A stretch of DNA of 17,894 nucleotides from Deltaproteobacteria bacterium (GTDB taxonomy: Bacteria > Desulfobacterota > G020345765), in the NCBI GenBank assembly GCA_030616835.1, contig JAUWWP010000018.1, positions 1-17,894 on the forward strand, given 5' to 3'. The notes under the pieces were generated by a model, which saw nothing but the letters and a program-made list of their open reading frames with translations, searched no databases and was not told the DNA's origin. Positions 1 to 5,883 of the stretch are shown piece after piece. Both the position numbers and the translations under genes were made by a program. Position 1 is the stretch's first letter, and each line of letters begins with the position of its first letter.

Positions 1-225
1 CTCATATCCACCCTTTCTGAAACCACCCAACTCCCTGCCCAGATAAACATACTTAAAACCATTATCGGAGAGGAAACGGGAGAGGTTTTCCTTTCGGAAT
101 TGCTTCCATTTACTGACAGGTGAGCTTCGAACATCGATCAGGGTTTTAATATTATTTTGCTTGAGGAGGGTAAGAAAATCTTCAATGCTTCTGTTGCTGT
201 GACCAATGCTATAAATGGTCTTCAT
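1..225 (-). CDS. DUF488 family protein, N-terminal part (runs off left edge)
   Basis: The minus strand reads open for 75 codons from an ATG at 225-223 to the window edge. It begins MKTIYSIGHSNRSIEDFL, continues with LIDVRSSP (residues 29-36) and reaches LGRELGG followed by RKGGYE at the edge. The order IGHS, DVRS-SP, LGRELGG is the signature of DUF488 proteins, which are usually 120-180 aa. The biochemical role of the family is not settled; the conserved charged and polar residues suggest a nucleic-acid or small-ligand enzyme, but that is inference. The protein is incomplete only because the window ends. Its upstream region (226-524) is repeat-rich and no promoter could be picked out with confidence. 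Confidence 0.8.
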   Translation of the reverse strand, partial: MKTIYSIGHSNRSIEDFLTLLKQNNIKTLIDVRSSPVSKWKQFRKENLSRFLSDNGFKYVYLGRELGGFRKGGYE

Positions 226-284
226 CCCTTTAAAACGGGCACTGTGGGGCTGTTGAAAAAGTATCTTCCCTCCCCTTTGTCGTG

Positions 285-327
285 TCCTGAGCCCTTCGAT
301 TTCACTCAGGACAGGCCTGTCGAAGGG
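285..327. repeat. Interleaved palindromic repeat (TCCTGAG / CCCTTCGA type)
   Basis: Two perfect inverted repeats are interleaved: TCCTGAG (285-291) with CTCAGGA (305-311), and CCCTTCGA (292-299) with TCGAAGGG (320-327). Because the arms alternate, the transcript could form either hairpin or a pseudoknot-like fold, but not two nested stems. It looks like a dispersed intergenic palindrome rather than a gene part. A fragment of similar sequence (GGGCTCAGGAC) occurs near 2638-2648. Confidence 0.6.
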
Positions 328-393
328 ATGGGAGAGGGCCAGGGTGGTGGTGAACAATTGCAACCAAGAATCTCCAATAAAATCCCCCTCACC

Positions 394-429
394 TCAGCCT
401 ACTTCGCCGTAGTAGGCTACGAAGGCTGA
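394..429. repeat. Dispersed palindromic element, copy 1 (CAGCCTAC...GGCTGA)
   Basis: Outer arms TCAGCCT (394-400) and AGGCTGA (423-429) enclose inner arms GCCTACT (397-403) and AGTAGGC (411-417). A second copy in the opposite orientation lies at 2588-2622 with only a few differences, so this is a dispersed repeat and not a gene-specific terminator. Confidence 0.65.
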
Positions 430-432
430 ATT

Positions 433-453
433 CCTCTCCCCGATGGGGAGAGG
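433..453. repeat. Strong GC-rich hairpin
   Basis: CCTCTCCCC (433-441) and GGGGAGAGG (445-453) form a perfect 9-bp stem with a 3-nt loop. No T-run follows on the plus strand. On the minus strand it would lie downstream of the aspartic protease gene, so a termination role is possible, but a close variant at 17028-17052 suggests it belongs to the mobile hairpin population. Confidence 0.5.
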
Positions 454-524
454 AGGTTTATAGAAAAAGTTTCTTTGAAGAAGGGTTTTTCAACAACCCC
501 GTTGTCCCTATTTTCGGAAACAAT

Positions 525-941
525 TCAGTCTAATTCATTAGCGCATTCGGAAGTGTCTCCCTTGAGCTTTTCAATGGTTGTTAGTTTTAAGAGCCACATC
601 TCCCTAGGCTCTATTTTCTGCTCTCTTGGATTCACCTTTAATCCAAGGGATTCAAGGGTAAGGGCTCCCAATTGGGGCTTGTCTTCCGATTCCACAAAAA
701 TTACTTCAGAAGCACCTTCATAGCCGTTCCAGTTAAAAATCGCAATGCCTACATTTCTCTCAATCTTTTTCCCATTGGCTAAAGTAAATTGTCGTCGCCA
801 GAGGGGCTTTACCCCAATTTTATCCAATTTTTCCTTTGAAATTATGCTCAAAGAAACACCTGAGTCCACCACAACTTCCATCGAAAGCTGTTGCGTCATC
901 TGGACGCCTTTTACTTTTATTATAACAGAAAATACTGCCAT
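525..941 (-). CDS. Retropepsin-like (clan AA) aspartic protease family protein
   Basis: The 138-aa product has the single-domain retropepsin layout. A beta-rich start leads to MEVVVDSGVSLSII with the catalytic-type Asp-Ser-Gly at residues 26-28 (DTG or DSG in the family). Then come a LANGKK loop, IFVESEDKP, LGALTLESLGLKVNP and a closing QKIEPREMWL. Such proteins act as homodimers, one Asp per subunit; substrates in bacteria are mostly unknown. A purine-rich stretch GGAGAGGAG before the ATG supports this start, although Met15 is an alternative. The last ~14 codons, including the stop, lie inside a dispersed repeat shared with the 3' end of the moaB gene, so the native C-terminus probably ended near LTTIEKL. 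Confidence 0.75.
   Translation of the reverse strand: MAVFSVIIKVKGVQMTQQLSMEVVVDSGVSLSIISKEKLDKIGVKPLWRRQFTLANGKKIERNVGIAIFNWNGYEGASEVIFVESEDKPQLGALTLESLGLKVNPREQKIEPREMWLLKLTTIEKLKGDTSECANELD
536..577 (+). repeat. ~40-bp dispersed repeat, copy A (within 3' end of protease gene)
   Basis: The core AGCGCATTCGG, then GTCTCCCTTGAGCTTTTCAA, is shared with copies at 1111-1150 and 1948-1985, all in the same orientation. In this copy the second hairpin arm has a mismatch (TCAATGG in place of TCAAGGG). It encodes the tail EKLKGDTSECAN of the aspartic protease on the minus strand. Confidence 0.75.
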
Positions 942-1110
942 ACCTTATCTACTCCTCTCCGTATTTAAAAACTACTATTTATTCTTTACTCAGTTATTAT
1001 CTTACAATAAAATCTAATAAAATCAAATGTTACAAACAAATTTCCCTTCTTAACCTGTATGACTGACGCATGTCCACGCCCTGTCGAGGTTAAAAAGAGT
1101 TAATCCAATC

Positions 1111-1150
1111 CATTAGCGCATTCGAAGGGGTCTCCCTTGTACTTCTTAAA
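1111..1150 (+). repeat. ~40-bp dispersed repeat, copy B (intergenic)
   Basis: This copy shares CATTAGCGCATTCG with copy A and the GGGGTCTCCCTTG block with copy C, then diverges slightly. It lies 150-190 bp upstream of the antitoxin gene and is followed directly by a 10-bp-stem hairpin (1152-1178). Confidence 0.7.
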
Positions 1151-1151
1151 A

Positions 1152-1178
1152 GGGGTCAGCCTGTCAAGGGCTGACCCC
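1152..1178. repeat. 10-bp stem hairpin upstream of the toxin-antitoxin operon
   Basis: GGGGTCAGCC (1152-1161) and GGCTGACCCC (1169-1178) form a perfect 10-bp stem with loop TGTCAAG. It sits in the 942-1297 gap between the protease and antitoxin genes. It could insulate the two divergent units, but no U-run follows, so a terminator call is weak. Confidence 0.55.
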
Positions 1179-1232
1179 CGTAAAACTCTTTATCTTTCCA
1201 GAAAAAGGCTATACACAGAAATCCATTTAATA

Positions 1233-1261
1233 TTGACATACAATAGAATATGGATTAACAT
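1233..1261 (+). promoter_or_regulatory. Sigma70-type promoter of the RHH-MazF operon
   Basis: A perfect -35 TTGACA (1233-1238) is followed after 17 bp by TAACAT (1256-1261), a 4/6 match to the -10 consensus. Transcription would start near 1268, about 30 nt before the antitoxin ATG, which has a GGGGG ribosome-binding stretch at 1286-1290. The -10 box lies within the palindromic operator. Confidence 0.6.
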
Positions 1262-1280
1262 AGCTATATTAATCCATATT
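1247..1280. promoter_or_regulatory. Palindromic operator for RHH antitoxin autoregulation
   Basis: A perfect 12-bp inverted repeat, AATATGGATTAA (1247-1258) and TTAATCCATATT (1269-1280), is separated by 10 bp and covers the -10 box and the predicted start point. A further ATCCAT half-site lies at 1221-1226, just upstream of the -35. RHH antitoxins bind such repeats as cooperative dimers, and repression by the downstream antitoxin is the natural inference. Confidence 0.65.
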
Positions 1281-1297
1281 TATTTGGGGGAATATGT

Positions 1298-1531
1298 ATG
1301 CGTACTGTTCAAATGACTTTGGATGATGAACTTGTCGATACAATCGACAAAATTGTTAAGGAACTTAAAACCACTCGGTCTGCTTTTACGCGTCAGGCCT
1401 TGCGGGAAGCCATTCACCGTCTCAATATCTTACGTCTTGAGGAACAACATCGGGAGGGATATGAGTTAAAGCCTGTGAATAAAGAGGAATTCAGCGTGTG
1501 GGAAAGTGAGCAAGAATGGGGGGATGAATGA
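1298..1531 (+). CDS. Ribbon-helix-helix (CopG/MazE-type) antitoxin
   Basis: The 77-aa protein begins MRTVQMTLDDELVDTIDKIV and continues ELKTTRSAFTRQALREAI. That is the classic RHH pattern: a short beta strand for operator contact, helix A, a turn with T-S/R-S, and helix B. The acidic, aromatic C-terminus (EFSVWESEQEWGDE) fits the toxin-wrapping tail of MazE-like antitoxins. The stop overlaps the start of the MazF gene (ATGA, 1528-1531), so the two are translationally coupled. A strong promoter and a perfect inverted repeat lie directly upstream, consistent with autorepression. A repeat-family copy lies on each side of the pair. Confidence 0.88.
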   Translation: MRTVQMTLDDELVDTIDKIVKELKTTRSAFTRQALREAIHRLNILRLEEQHREGYELKPVNKEEFSVWESEQEWGDE

Positions 1532-1872
1532 AAAGAGGAGAAATACGATGGTACAAATTCACAGCTCCTGACAAGAAGCGACCCGTGTTGATTCTGACGC
1601 GCGATTCAGTATTGGAATACCTTGGTGAGGTCACTGTTGCACCAATCACATCAACAATACGAGAAATACCCAGTGAAGTATTTCTATCTAAGGATGACGG
1701 TATGCCCAGGGACTGTGCTATTAATTTTGATCATATTCAGACGGTTTCAAAAGGGAAAATAGGTGCCCTAATCACAACTCTTTCACCGAAAAAATTGAAA
1801 CAGGTGAGTGAAGCGATTATTTTCGCGCTCAATTTGTCTATGAAAGGGGGCGGTGTTCCATTAGTTCCATAA
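1528..1872 (+). CDS. MazF/PemK-family endoribonuclease toxin
   Basis: The 114-aa product begins MKRGEIRWYKF, then KKRPVLILTRD, EVTVAPITSTIREIPSEV, DGMPRDCAINFDHIQTVSKGKIG and a final helix (LKQVSEAIIFAL). These are the conserved blocks of the MazF fold: the RGEI strand, the RPVLIL strand, the API-T-T substrate loop, the D-G-P/D-C-I-N-D segment and the KIG strand. MazF toxins cleave mRNA at short specific sequences to arrest translation; the cut site here cannot be read from sequence. The length matches the usual 105-120 aa and all family blocks are present, so the toxin looks intact. Confidence 0.9.
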   Translation: MKRGEIRWYKFTAPDKKRPVLILTRDSVLEYLGEVTVAPITSTIREIPSEVFLSKDDGMPRDCAINFDHIQTVSKGKIGALITTLSPKKLKQVSEAIIFALNLSMKGGGVPLVP

Positions 1873-1938
1873 CTAATATCAGGAAGATCAAGGCTCGGAC
1901 CTGCACTCTTGAGAGAATATGAAGGTTTGACCCCATTT

Positions 1939-2439
1939 CTACTCCTCAGCGCATTCGGAGGGGTCTCCCTTGAGCTTTTCAAGGGCATGGGTGAGGGCCG
2001 GGAGGATGAAGGAGAGGCCGGTATGAACCGCCCGGGGGGCTCCGGGGAGATTAATAATTAGCGTGCGGCTCCGAGTCCCGGCCATACCCCGAGAGATCAT
2101 TGCCCGGGGAGTGGACTTAAGACCCTCCCACCGGATCGCCTCCGCAATGCCGGGGACCTCCTTTTCGAGTACTTCCCGCGTAGCCTCGGGGGTAAGATCG
2201 CGAGGACTCAAACCGGTACCTCCAGTAGTTAAAATAAGGTCAAATTGCTTTTTATCCGCCCAGTCAATTAATTTTTGACTGATAAGCTTTTTGTTGTCGG
2301 GAATTATCTCATAGGCTTTCACCTGGATCTCGGCCTTGGTCAGGAGCTGGCGGATCTCTTCTCCGCTTTTATCTTCCCGCTCTCCCCGGGCTCCTTTATC
2401 ACTTATGGTTAGAATACCGGCGCTAATCATCAATTTCAT
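1939..2439 (-). CDS. moaB: MogA/MoaB-family molybdopterin adenylyltransferase
   Basis: The 166-aa protein has the family blocks in order: AGILTISDK (7-15), TTGGTGLSPRDLTPEA (71-86), EVPGIAEAIR (94-103), PRAMISRG (111-118) and IINLPGAPRAV (128-138). Mog/MoaB proteins adenylate molybdopterin before metal insertion in the cytosol. The TTGGTG loop and the downstream Asp bind and position molybdopterin, and NLPG closes the site. Met4 is an alternative start; no strong ribosome-binding site precedes either. The leader carries four 10-bp tandem repeats and a hairpin. Family members usually end shortly after PALTHALE; here the last dozen residues and the stop come from repeat copy C. No other Moco gene is seen nearby. 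Confidence 0.9.
   Translation of the reverse strand: MKLMISAGILTISDKGARGEREDKSGEEIRQLLTKAEIQVKAYEIIPDNKKLISQKLIDWADKKQFDLILTTGGTGLSPRDLTPEATREVLEKEVPGIAEAIRWEGLKSTPRAMISRGMAGTRSRTLIINLPGAPRAVHTGLSFILPALTHALEKLKGDPSECAEE
1948..1985 (+). repeat. ~40-bp dispersed repeat, copy C (within 3' end of moaB)
   Basis: This is the best-formed copy. After AGCGCATTCGGAGGGGTCTC it carries a perfect hairpin, CCCTTGA (1967-1973), loop GCTTT, TCAAGGG (1979-1985). On the minus strand it encodes the last residues, EKLKGDPSECAE, of the MogA/MoaB protein. Confidence 0.75.
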
Positions 2440-2450
2440 TTATCTCAGGG

Positions 2451-2490
2451 AATAGCAGGGAGTAGCAGGGGGTAGCAGGGAATAGCAGGG
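2451..2490. repeat. Tandem repeat, 4 x 10 bp (RRTAGCAGGG), in the moaB leader
   Basis: Four head-to-tail decamers, AATAGCAGGG, AGTAGCAGGG, GGTAGCAGGG and AATAGCAGGG, end 11 bp before the moaB start codon on the minus strand. A degenerate fifth unit (TATCTCAGGG) adjoins at 2441-2450 and reaches the ribosome-binding region. Confidence 0.85.
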
Positions 2491-2510
2491 ATTTAAGCCC
2501 TTGAATCCCT
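2487..2510. repeat. Hairpin in the moaB leader
   Basis: AGGGATTTAAG (2487-2497) and CTTGAATCCCT (2500-2510) form an 11-bp stem with one mismatch (G-U in one strand). It overlaps the last tandem unit and lies about 50 nt upstream of the moaB start. Confidence 0.5.
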
Positions 2511-2557
2511 GAACCATAAACCAAAAATAATATTTTTTCATTTGGACTTTAGATTTT

Positions 2558-2588
2558 ATTTGAGCTTTGAGCTTTGACATTTGACATT
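2558..2588 (+). repeat. Dispersed TTTGA-rich repeat, copy 1
   Basis: This 31-bp block (ATTTGAGCTTTGAGC, then TTTGACATTTGACATT) matches 11075-11105 with two differences. Both copies are intergenic, 8.5 kb apart and in the same orientation, and both are built from short TTTGA-type sub-repeats. Confidence 0.7.
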
Positions 2589-2622
2589 CAGCCTTCGTAG
2601 CCACTTCGGCGAAGTAGGCTTA
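2588..2622. repeat. Dispersed palindromic element, copy 2 (inverted relative to 394-429)
   Basis: TCAGCCTTCGTAGCC followed by GCGAAGTAGGCT is the reverse complement of the element at 394-429 apart from a 1-nt gap and a few changes. It abuts the TTTGA-rich repeat, so the 2440-2674 gap between moaB and the GTPase gene is largely repeat mosaic with no small gene visible. Confidence 0.65.
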
Positions 2623-2674
2623 GATATTCTTCCGACGGGCTCAGGACAACCACTAAAGAGTCACCACCGGGATC

Positions 2675-3658
2675 TTAAGATTTAGGATTTGTTGCGGAGG
2701 CGGCCTTGGCGGTGATGGTCCCGAGGTTCTCAACTTTTAAGGTAAGATTGAGCACAAACTTCGCGGCCGAACGTTTATTTCTGACAGTTAAGGGAATATT
2801 GAAGCAGTTGGAGGATATTTTTTCTGGCTTTCCCAGCTCAATTATTTCCATCTCATCCATCTTGGGCTGGGCCTGGGGAGGAGGAGATATCTTTAATGGA
2901 GGTTTTACCTCACCCCGGGGTGGCGGAGCGCCAGGGGAAGGGCGGGAAACTGGAGGGGGCTTGAGGGTTTCCAGGGCCTTCTGTTCTTCTTCCGGATCAT
3001 GAGAGGGAGGTTGCGGTCGGTCAGGAGACTCCTTAGAGGGCTCATCTCTTAGAGATTCTATCGGGGTCAGTCTGGGAGTGCTTTTAAGTTTGTTGATTAC
3101 CATTTTGCTTATGGTGGTTAGGGTGGGAAGCACCCCTTCTCCCTGACTGGCAATAGATTCGAATGAAGGGGCACCGTAGCTATTCAAGGCCGACTGGAGT
3201 TCATTCACCGAAGAGATCTCGGGCAGATCCCGCTTATTGTACTGGAACACCAAGGAGACTTCCTTTAGATCTCGATGATAGTCTCGGAGATTTTCTTCCA
3301 AATTTCTCAGGCTTTCCAGGTTCTCCGGAAGCACTTTTTTCTGGGAGTCGGCAATAAAGACTATCCCATCAACATTTTTAAGTACCAGCTTGCGGGTAGC
3401 ATTGTAAAAGACTTGACCAGGCACGGTGTAGATTTGGAGGCGGACCTTCAGCCCTCGAATCACACCCAATTCTACCGGGAGAAAGTCAAAAAAGAGGGTG
3501 CGATCTCCCTGGGTAGCCAGGGTCATAAGCTTTCCCCGATGATCGGGCCGGAGTTTTTTATGGATAAGCTGAATATTGGTGGTCTTGCCCGAAAGGGCAG
3601 GGCCATAATAGACAATCTTGGCATTGATCTCTTTTCTTTTTGAATCTAATATGGCCAT
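2675..3658 (-). CDS. MglA-like small Ras-type GTPase with proline-rich linker and C-terminal domain
   Basis: Residues 10-195 are an MglA-type G domain: P-loop GPALSGKT (19-26), a TLATQGDRTLFFDFLP segment (46-61), YTVPGQVFYNATRK (77-90) including switch II, and NKRD (141-144). MglA switches cell polarity and motility in myxobacteria, and relatives occur in many non-gliding bacteria. Unlike MglA (~195 aa), this protein continues with a Pro/Glu-rich linker (195-266) and a ~55-residue, beta-rich C-terminal segment (268-322) that I do not recognise. No MglB (roadblock GAP) gene is in the window. It is the last gene of the minus-strand run, 15 bp after the HEAT-like gene, with GAGAG before the ATG. 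A RomR-like regulator lies 10 kb away. Confidence 0.87.
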   Translation of the reverse strand: MAILDSKRKEINAKIVYYGPALSGKTTNIQLIHKKLRPDHRGKLMTLATQGDRTLFFDFLPVELGVIRGLKVRLQIYTVPGQVFYNATRKLVLKNVDGIVFIADSQKKVLPENLESLRNLEENLRDYHRDLKEVSLVFQYNKRDLPEISSVNELQSALNSYGAPSFESIASQGEGVLPTLTTISKMVINKLKSTPRLTPIESLRDEPSKESPDRPQPPSHDPEEEQKALETLKPPPVSRPSPGAPPPRGEVKPPLKISPPPQAQPKMDEMEIIELGKPEKISSNCFNIPLTVRNKRSAAKFVLNLTLKVENLGTITAKAASATNPKS

Positions 3659-3673
3659 TGCTGCTCTCTAAAT

Positions 3674-4801
3674 CTATTTCTTTTTCTGGGACAATACTCT
3701 TTTTGCGGCAGTAGCGAGGGCTTGGGGAATGTTTTTACTGCGGGTGAGCATTCTCAGGTCACTGTCCCTTAAAAACCCTATAAATTTTATCGCCATAGGT
3801 AAGGGGGTCTTGGGATTGTTCGCCAGCTCCAGCTTTATCTGGTAGTTTCTGGTCCATTCCTTGTTATTGGAGATTATCCGAAGGACCTCTTCGCAGACAT
3901 TACGCGACTGGCAGATCTTGAGAACTTCTCCATCGGTGAGTTTCGGGGATTTAGCTACTGAGGTTGCCACGATCTTATTGGTATCGCGCACCAGGAGGCC
4001 TCTCGCCTCTTTATTTCCCCTTAAAGCCAATTTGATCTTCTCGGAAACCTTCATTTTCTGGATCTTCTGATAGAGGCTCTGCCTTTGTTGATCTGAAAGA
4101 TCTGCGGTCCCCTCCTTCGCTTCTGCAGGGAGCTCAATCTTTACTGCCTCCTGGGGAAGTTCGGCCTTTTCCTCCAGTTTCTCCGGCAGTTCTGTTGCCA
4201 TTTCTTGAGGAAGTCCGGCTATTTCCTGCTTTTCTTGGGGGAGTGCGGCTACTTCCTGCTTTTCTTGGGGGAGGTCGGCAGTGGGCTGAGCTAAGATATG
4301 ATTTTGATAGAAGGAGAGCACTCGCTCCTGATTCACGCCATCAAGGTGGGTGTTATTTAAAAGTGTTTCAGCAATTTGTGGAGATCGGATCATCCTTTCC
4401 TGATTATGGGAGATAATCTCCAGAGTTTGTGGGTTACCTTTCTCGGTTAAGAAGATAATGGTAGTATCGCTGGTAGCTCGATTGAGGGCAATGACCTCCA
4501 GAAGCTGAGGATCAAGCCAGCTCTGACGAGCAAAGTGGTCAAGGATCCGAGGATGAAGCTCTGAGCTGGCAAGGAAATTGCCCAGGATATTTTGGGGTAG
4601 ACCTTCAAGGCTTCCTTCAGCCTCCTCCCTTACCTGATGATGCTCATCCGAGAGCAGATGGTACAAAAGTGGGATCAGATCACTGGAGGGCAGAGGAATA
4701 AGGCCCTTGGCTGCCCTCAAGCGGGCTTCTCGGGGAGCATCCTTCTTAAGATAAGGTACAATTGCAGAAGAGATCAGGATGGGAGAGGATAGCTCTTTCA
4801 T
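3674..4801 (-). CDS. HEAT-like repeat protein of unknown function
   Basis: The 375-aa protein has no signal peptide or membrane segment. Residues 10-165 are helical with HEAT-like units (IVPYLKK...ARLRAAKGL; LIPLLYHLLSDEHHQVREEAEGSL). A charged linker (175-235) holds a 10-residue repeat, LPQEKQEVAA then LPQEKQEIAG. A second conserved-looking helical domain (240-372) contains KMKVSEKIKLALRGNKEARG, then LLVRDTNKIVATSVAKSP and ELANNPKTPLPMAIKFIGFL. I do not know a named family for it. It starts 9 bp after the SPOR gene and ends 15 bp before the GTPase gene, so the three are almost certainly co-transcribed, and a scaffold or adaptor role for the GTPase is plausible but unproven. Confidence 0.8.
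   Translation of the reverse strand: MKELSSPILISSAIVPYLKKDAPREARLRAAKGLIPLPSSDLIPLLYHLLSDEHHQVREEAEGSLEGLPQNILGNFLASSELHPRILDHFARQSWLDPQLLEVIALNRATSDTTIIFLTEKGNPQTLEIISHNQERMIRSPQIAETLLNNTHLDGVNQERVLSFYQNHILAQPTADLPQEKQEVAALPQEKQEIAGLPQEMATELPEKLEEKAELPQEAVKIELPAEAKEGTADLSDQQRQSLYQKIQKMKVSEKIKLALRGNKEARGLLVRDTNKIVATSVAKSPKLTDGEVLKICQSRNVCEEVLRIISNNKEWTRNYQIKLELANNPKTPLPMAIKFIGFLRDSDLRMLTRSKNIPQALATAAKRVLSQKKK
4214..4273 (-). repeat. Coding tandem repeat, two 30-bp units (LPQEKQE)
   Basis: Two near-identical 30-bp units encode LPQEKQEVAA and LPQEKQEIAG (residues 177-196) in the linker of the HEAT-like protein, and a third truncated unit (LPQE) follows. The unit is a multiple of three, so copy-number change would only lengthen or shorten the linker. 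Confidence 0.75.
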
Positions 4802-4810
4802 AATTTGCGA

Positions 4811-5851
4811 TCATTTTAGTCTTTTTACTTTGGGCGAGAAACCATTCTGCCGTAAGAGGGCCAAGGTCTTGTCAGCATCTGAGCGGGTAGCGAATTTCCC
4901 CACCCTTAAGCAATAGACTACCTTGGAAGAGGAACTAAAATCTATGCGGGTAGCGAGCCCCAGCCCGGAGATCTTGTTCTTGATCTCGACGGCCTTGCTG
5001 AGGGAGCTAAAAGGACCTGCCTGGATGGTAAAGCTTCCATCGTTCTGAGTTACAATCTTATTTTTAATTCCCCCAACAAGCTCCACCTTCATGGAAGCGG
5101 CTCGGGCCTCCCCTTCATCGAATTTTTGATCTACCACAACATAGTTGGTTTCGGTGGTCTTTTTCTCGGTGATGGTAAAAGGCGATAGTCCCAAGCGGAT
5201 AAGTTTTCGATTATGTCGGGGAAATTCCTTTTTGCTGTACCGGCCGACCTCCAGGGTATACTTTGGGACTAACTTGGGAGCCGGCTTAGCTGCAACAACC
5301 GGAGGAGCAGCCGGCCTTTCCACTACCTTTTTCGGAGGCGGAGGCTCAGGAGGCTTCTTCTGCTCAATCGGCGTAACCAATGGCTTGTTCTCGGTGACCA
5401 GAGGTGAGGGAGGGGTAGGTGGTAGAGATGGAGCAGGGGTTTGAATCAGGGGCTGCTTTACCGGAGCCTGGACGAAAGTTTGCTTCCCTCCACCCCCGAA
5501 GAGTCTAACCCCAACAATGGTCAAGCAAACCACGATAAGACCTCCCCCGGCGACCAAAGCGATTTTCTTGAGATCAAATCCCTTCCCCTCTTCTCGGTAA
5601 CCAAAGGCTTTTACCTGAGGCTCTTCCTCTGGGGGTAATGGTTCAAAGGTCTCCTCGAGCGGGCTGATCGAGGCCTCTTCCTCTAAAAATGGTTCCGCCG
5701 GAGGTTCAGATTCCAGAAAAGGCTCAGCCGTGTCCTTTTCCGCAGGGTAGATATCATCAATAGGTGGCTTGAAGAAATCATCCTTTAGAAGCTCTTCGCT
5801 CAGGCTTTTTTTCTTCGGGGGGGGTTTCCCAAAAGGTTCCTGTTCAGCCAT
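4811..5851 (-). CDS. Single-pass membrane protein with SPOR domain(s)
   Basis: The 346-aa protein has an acidic, proline-rich cytoplasmic N-terminus (1-94), one membrane helix (about 96-117, LKKIALVAGGGLIVVCLTIV), a Pro/Lys-rich periplasmic linker (125-195) and a C-terminal SPOR domain (274-345). The SPOR domain shows FTIQAGPFSSLSKAVEIKNK then YCLRVGKFATRSDADKTLALL. A weaker SPOR-like copy precedes it (198-268, YTLEVGRYSKKEF). SPOR domains bind denuded peptidoglycan at division sites or poles. Topology is type II (N-in). GGAGG lies 8 nt before the ATG. It follows the EF-G-like gene by 32 bp and precedes the HEAT-like gene by 9 bp, suggesting a wall-to-cytoplasm link for the HEAT/GTPase pair. 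Confidence 0.85.
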   Translation of the reverse strand: MAEQEPFGKPPPKKKSLSEELLKDDFFKPPIDDIYPAEKDTAEPFLESEPPAEPFLEEEASISPLEETFEPLPPEEEPQVKAFGYREEGKGFDLKKIALVAGGGLIVVCLTIVGVRLFGGGGKQTFVQAPVKQPLIQTPAPSLPPTPPSPLVTENKPLVTPIEQKKPPEPPPPKKVVERPAAPPVVAAKPAPKLVPKYTLEVGRYSKKEFPRHNRKLIRLGLSPFTITEKKTTETNYVVVDQKFDEGEARAASMKVELVGGIKNKIVTQNDGSFTIQAGPFSSLSKAVEIKNKISGLGLATRIDFSSSSKVVYCLRVGKFATRSDADKTLALLRQNGFSPKVKRLK

Positions 5852-5883
5852 AGGCTAAGCCTCCATTAGCTTTAATGTCTTCC

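Noticed and set aside
433..453. Rho-independent terminator for the protease gene
   Set aside because: The stem is strong but lacks a U-run in either direction and belongs to a repeated hairpin type.
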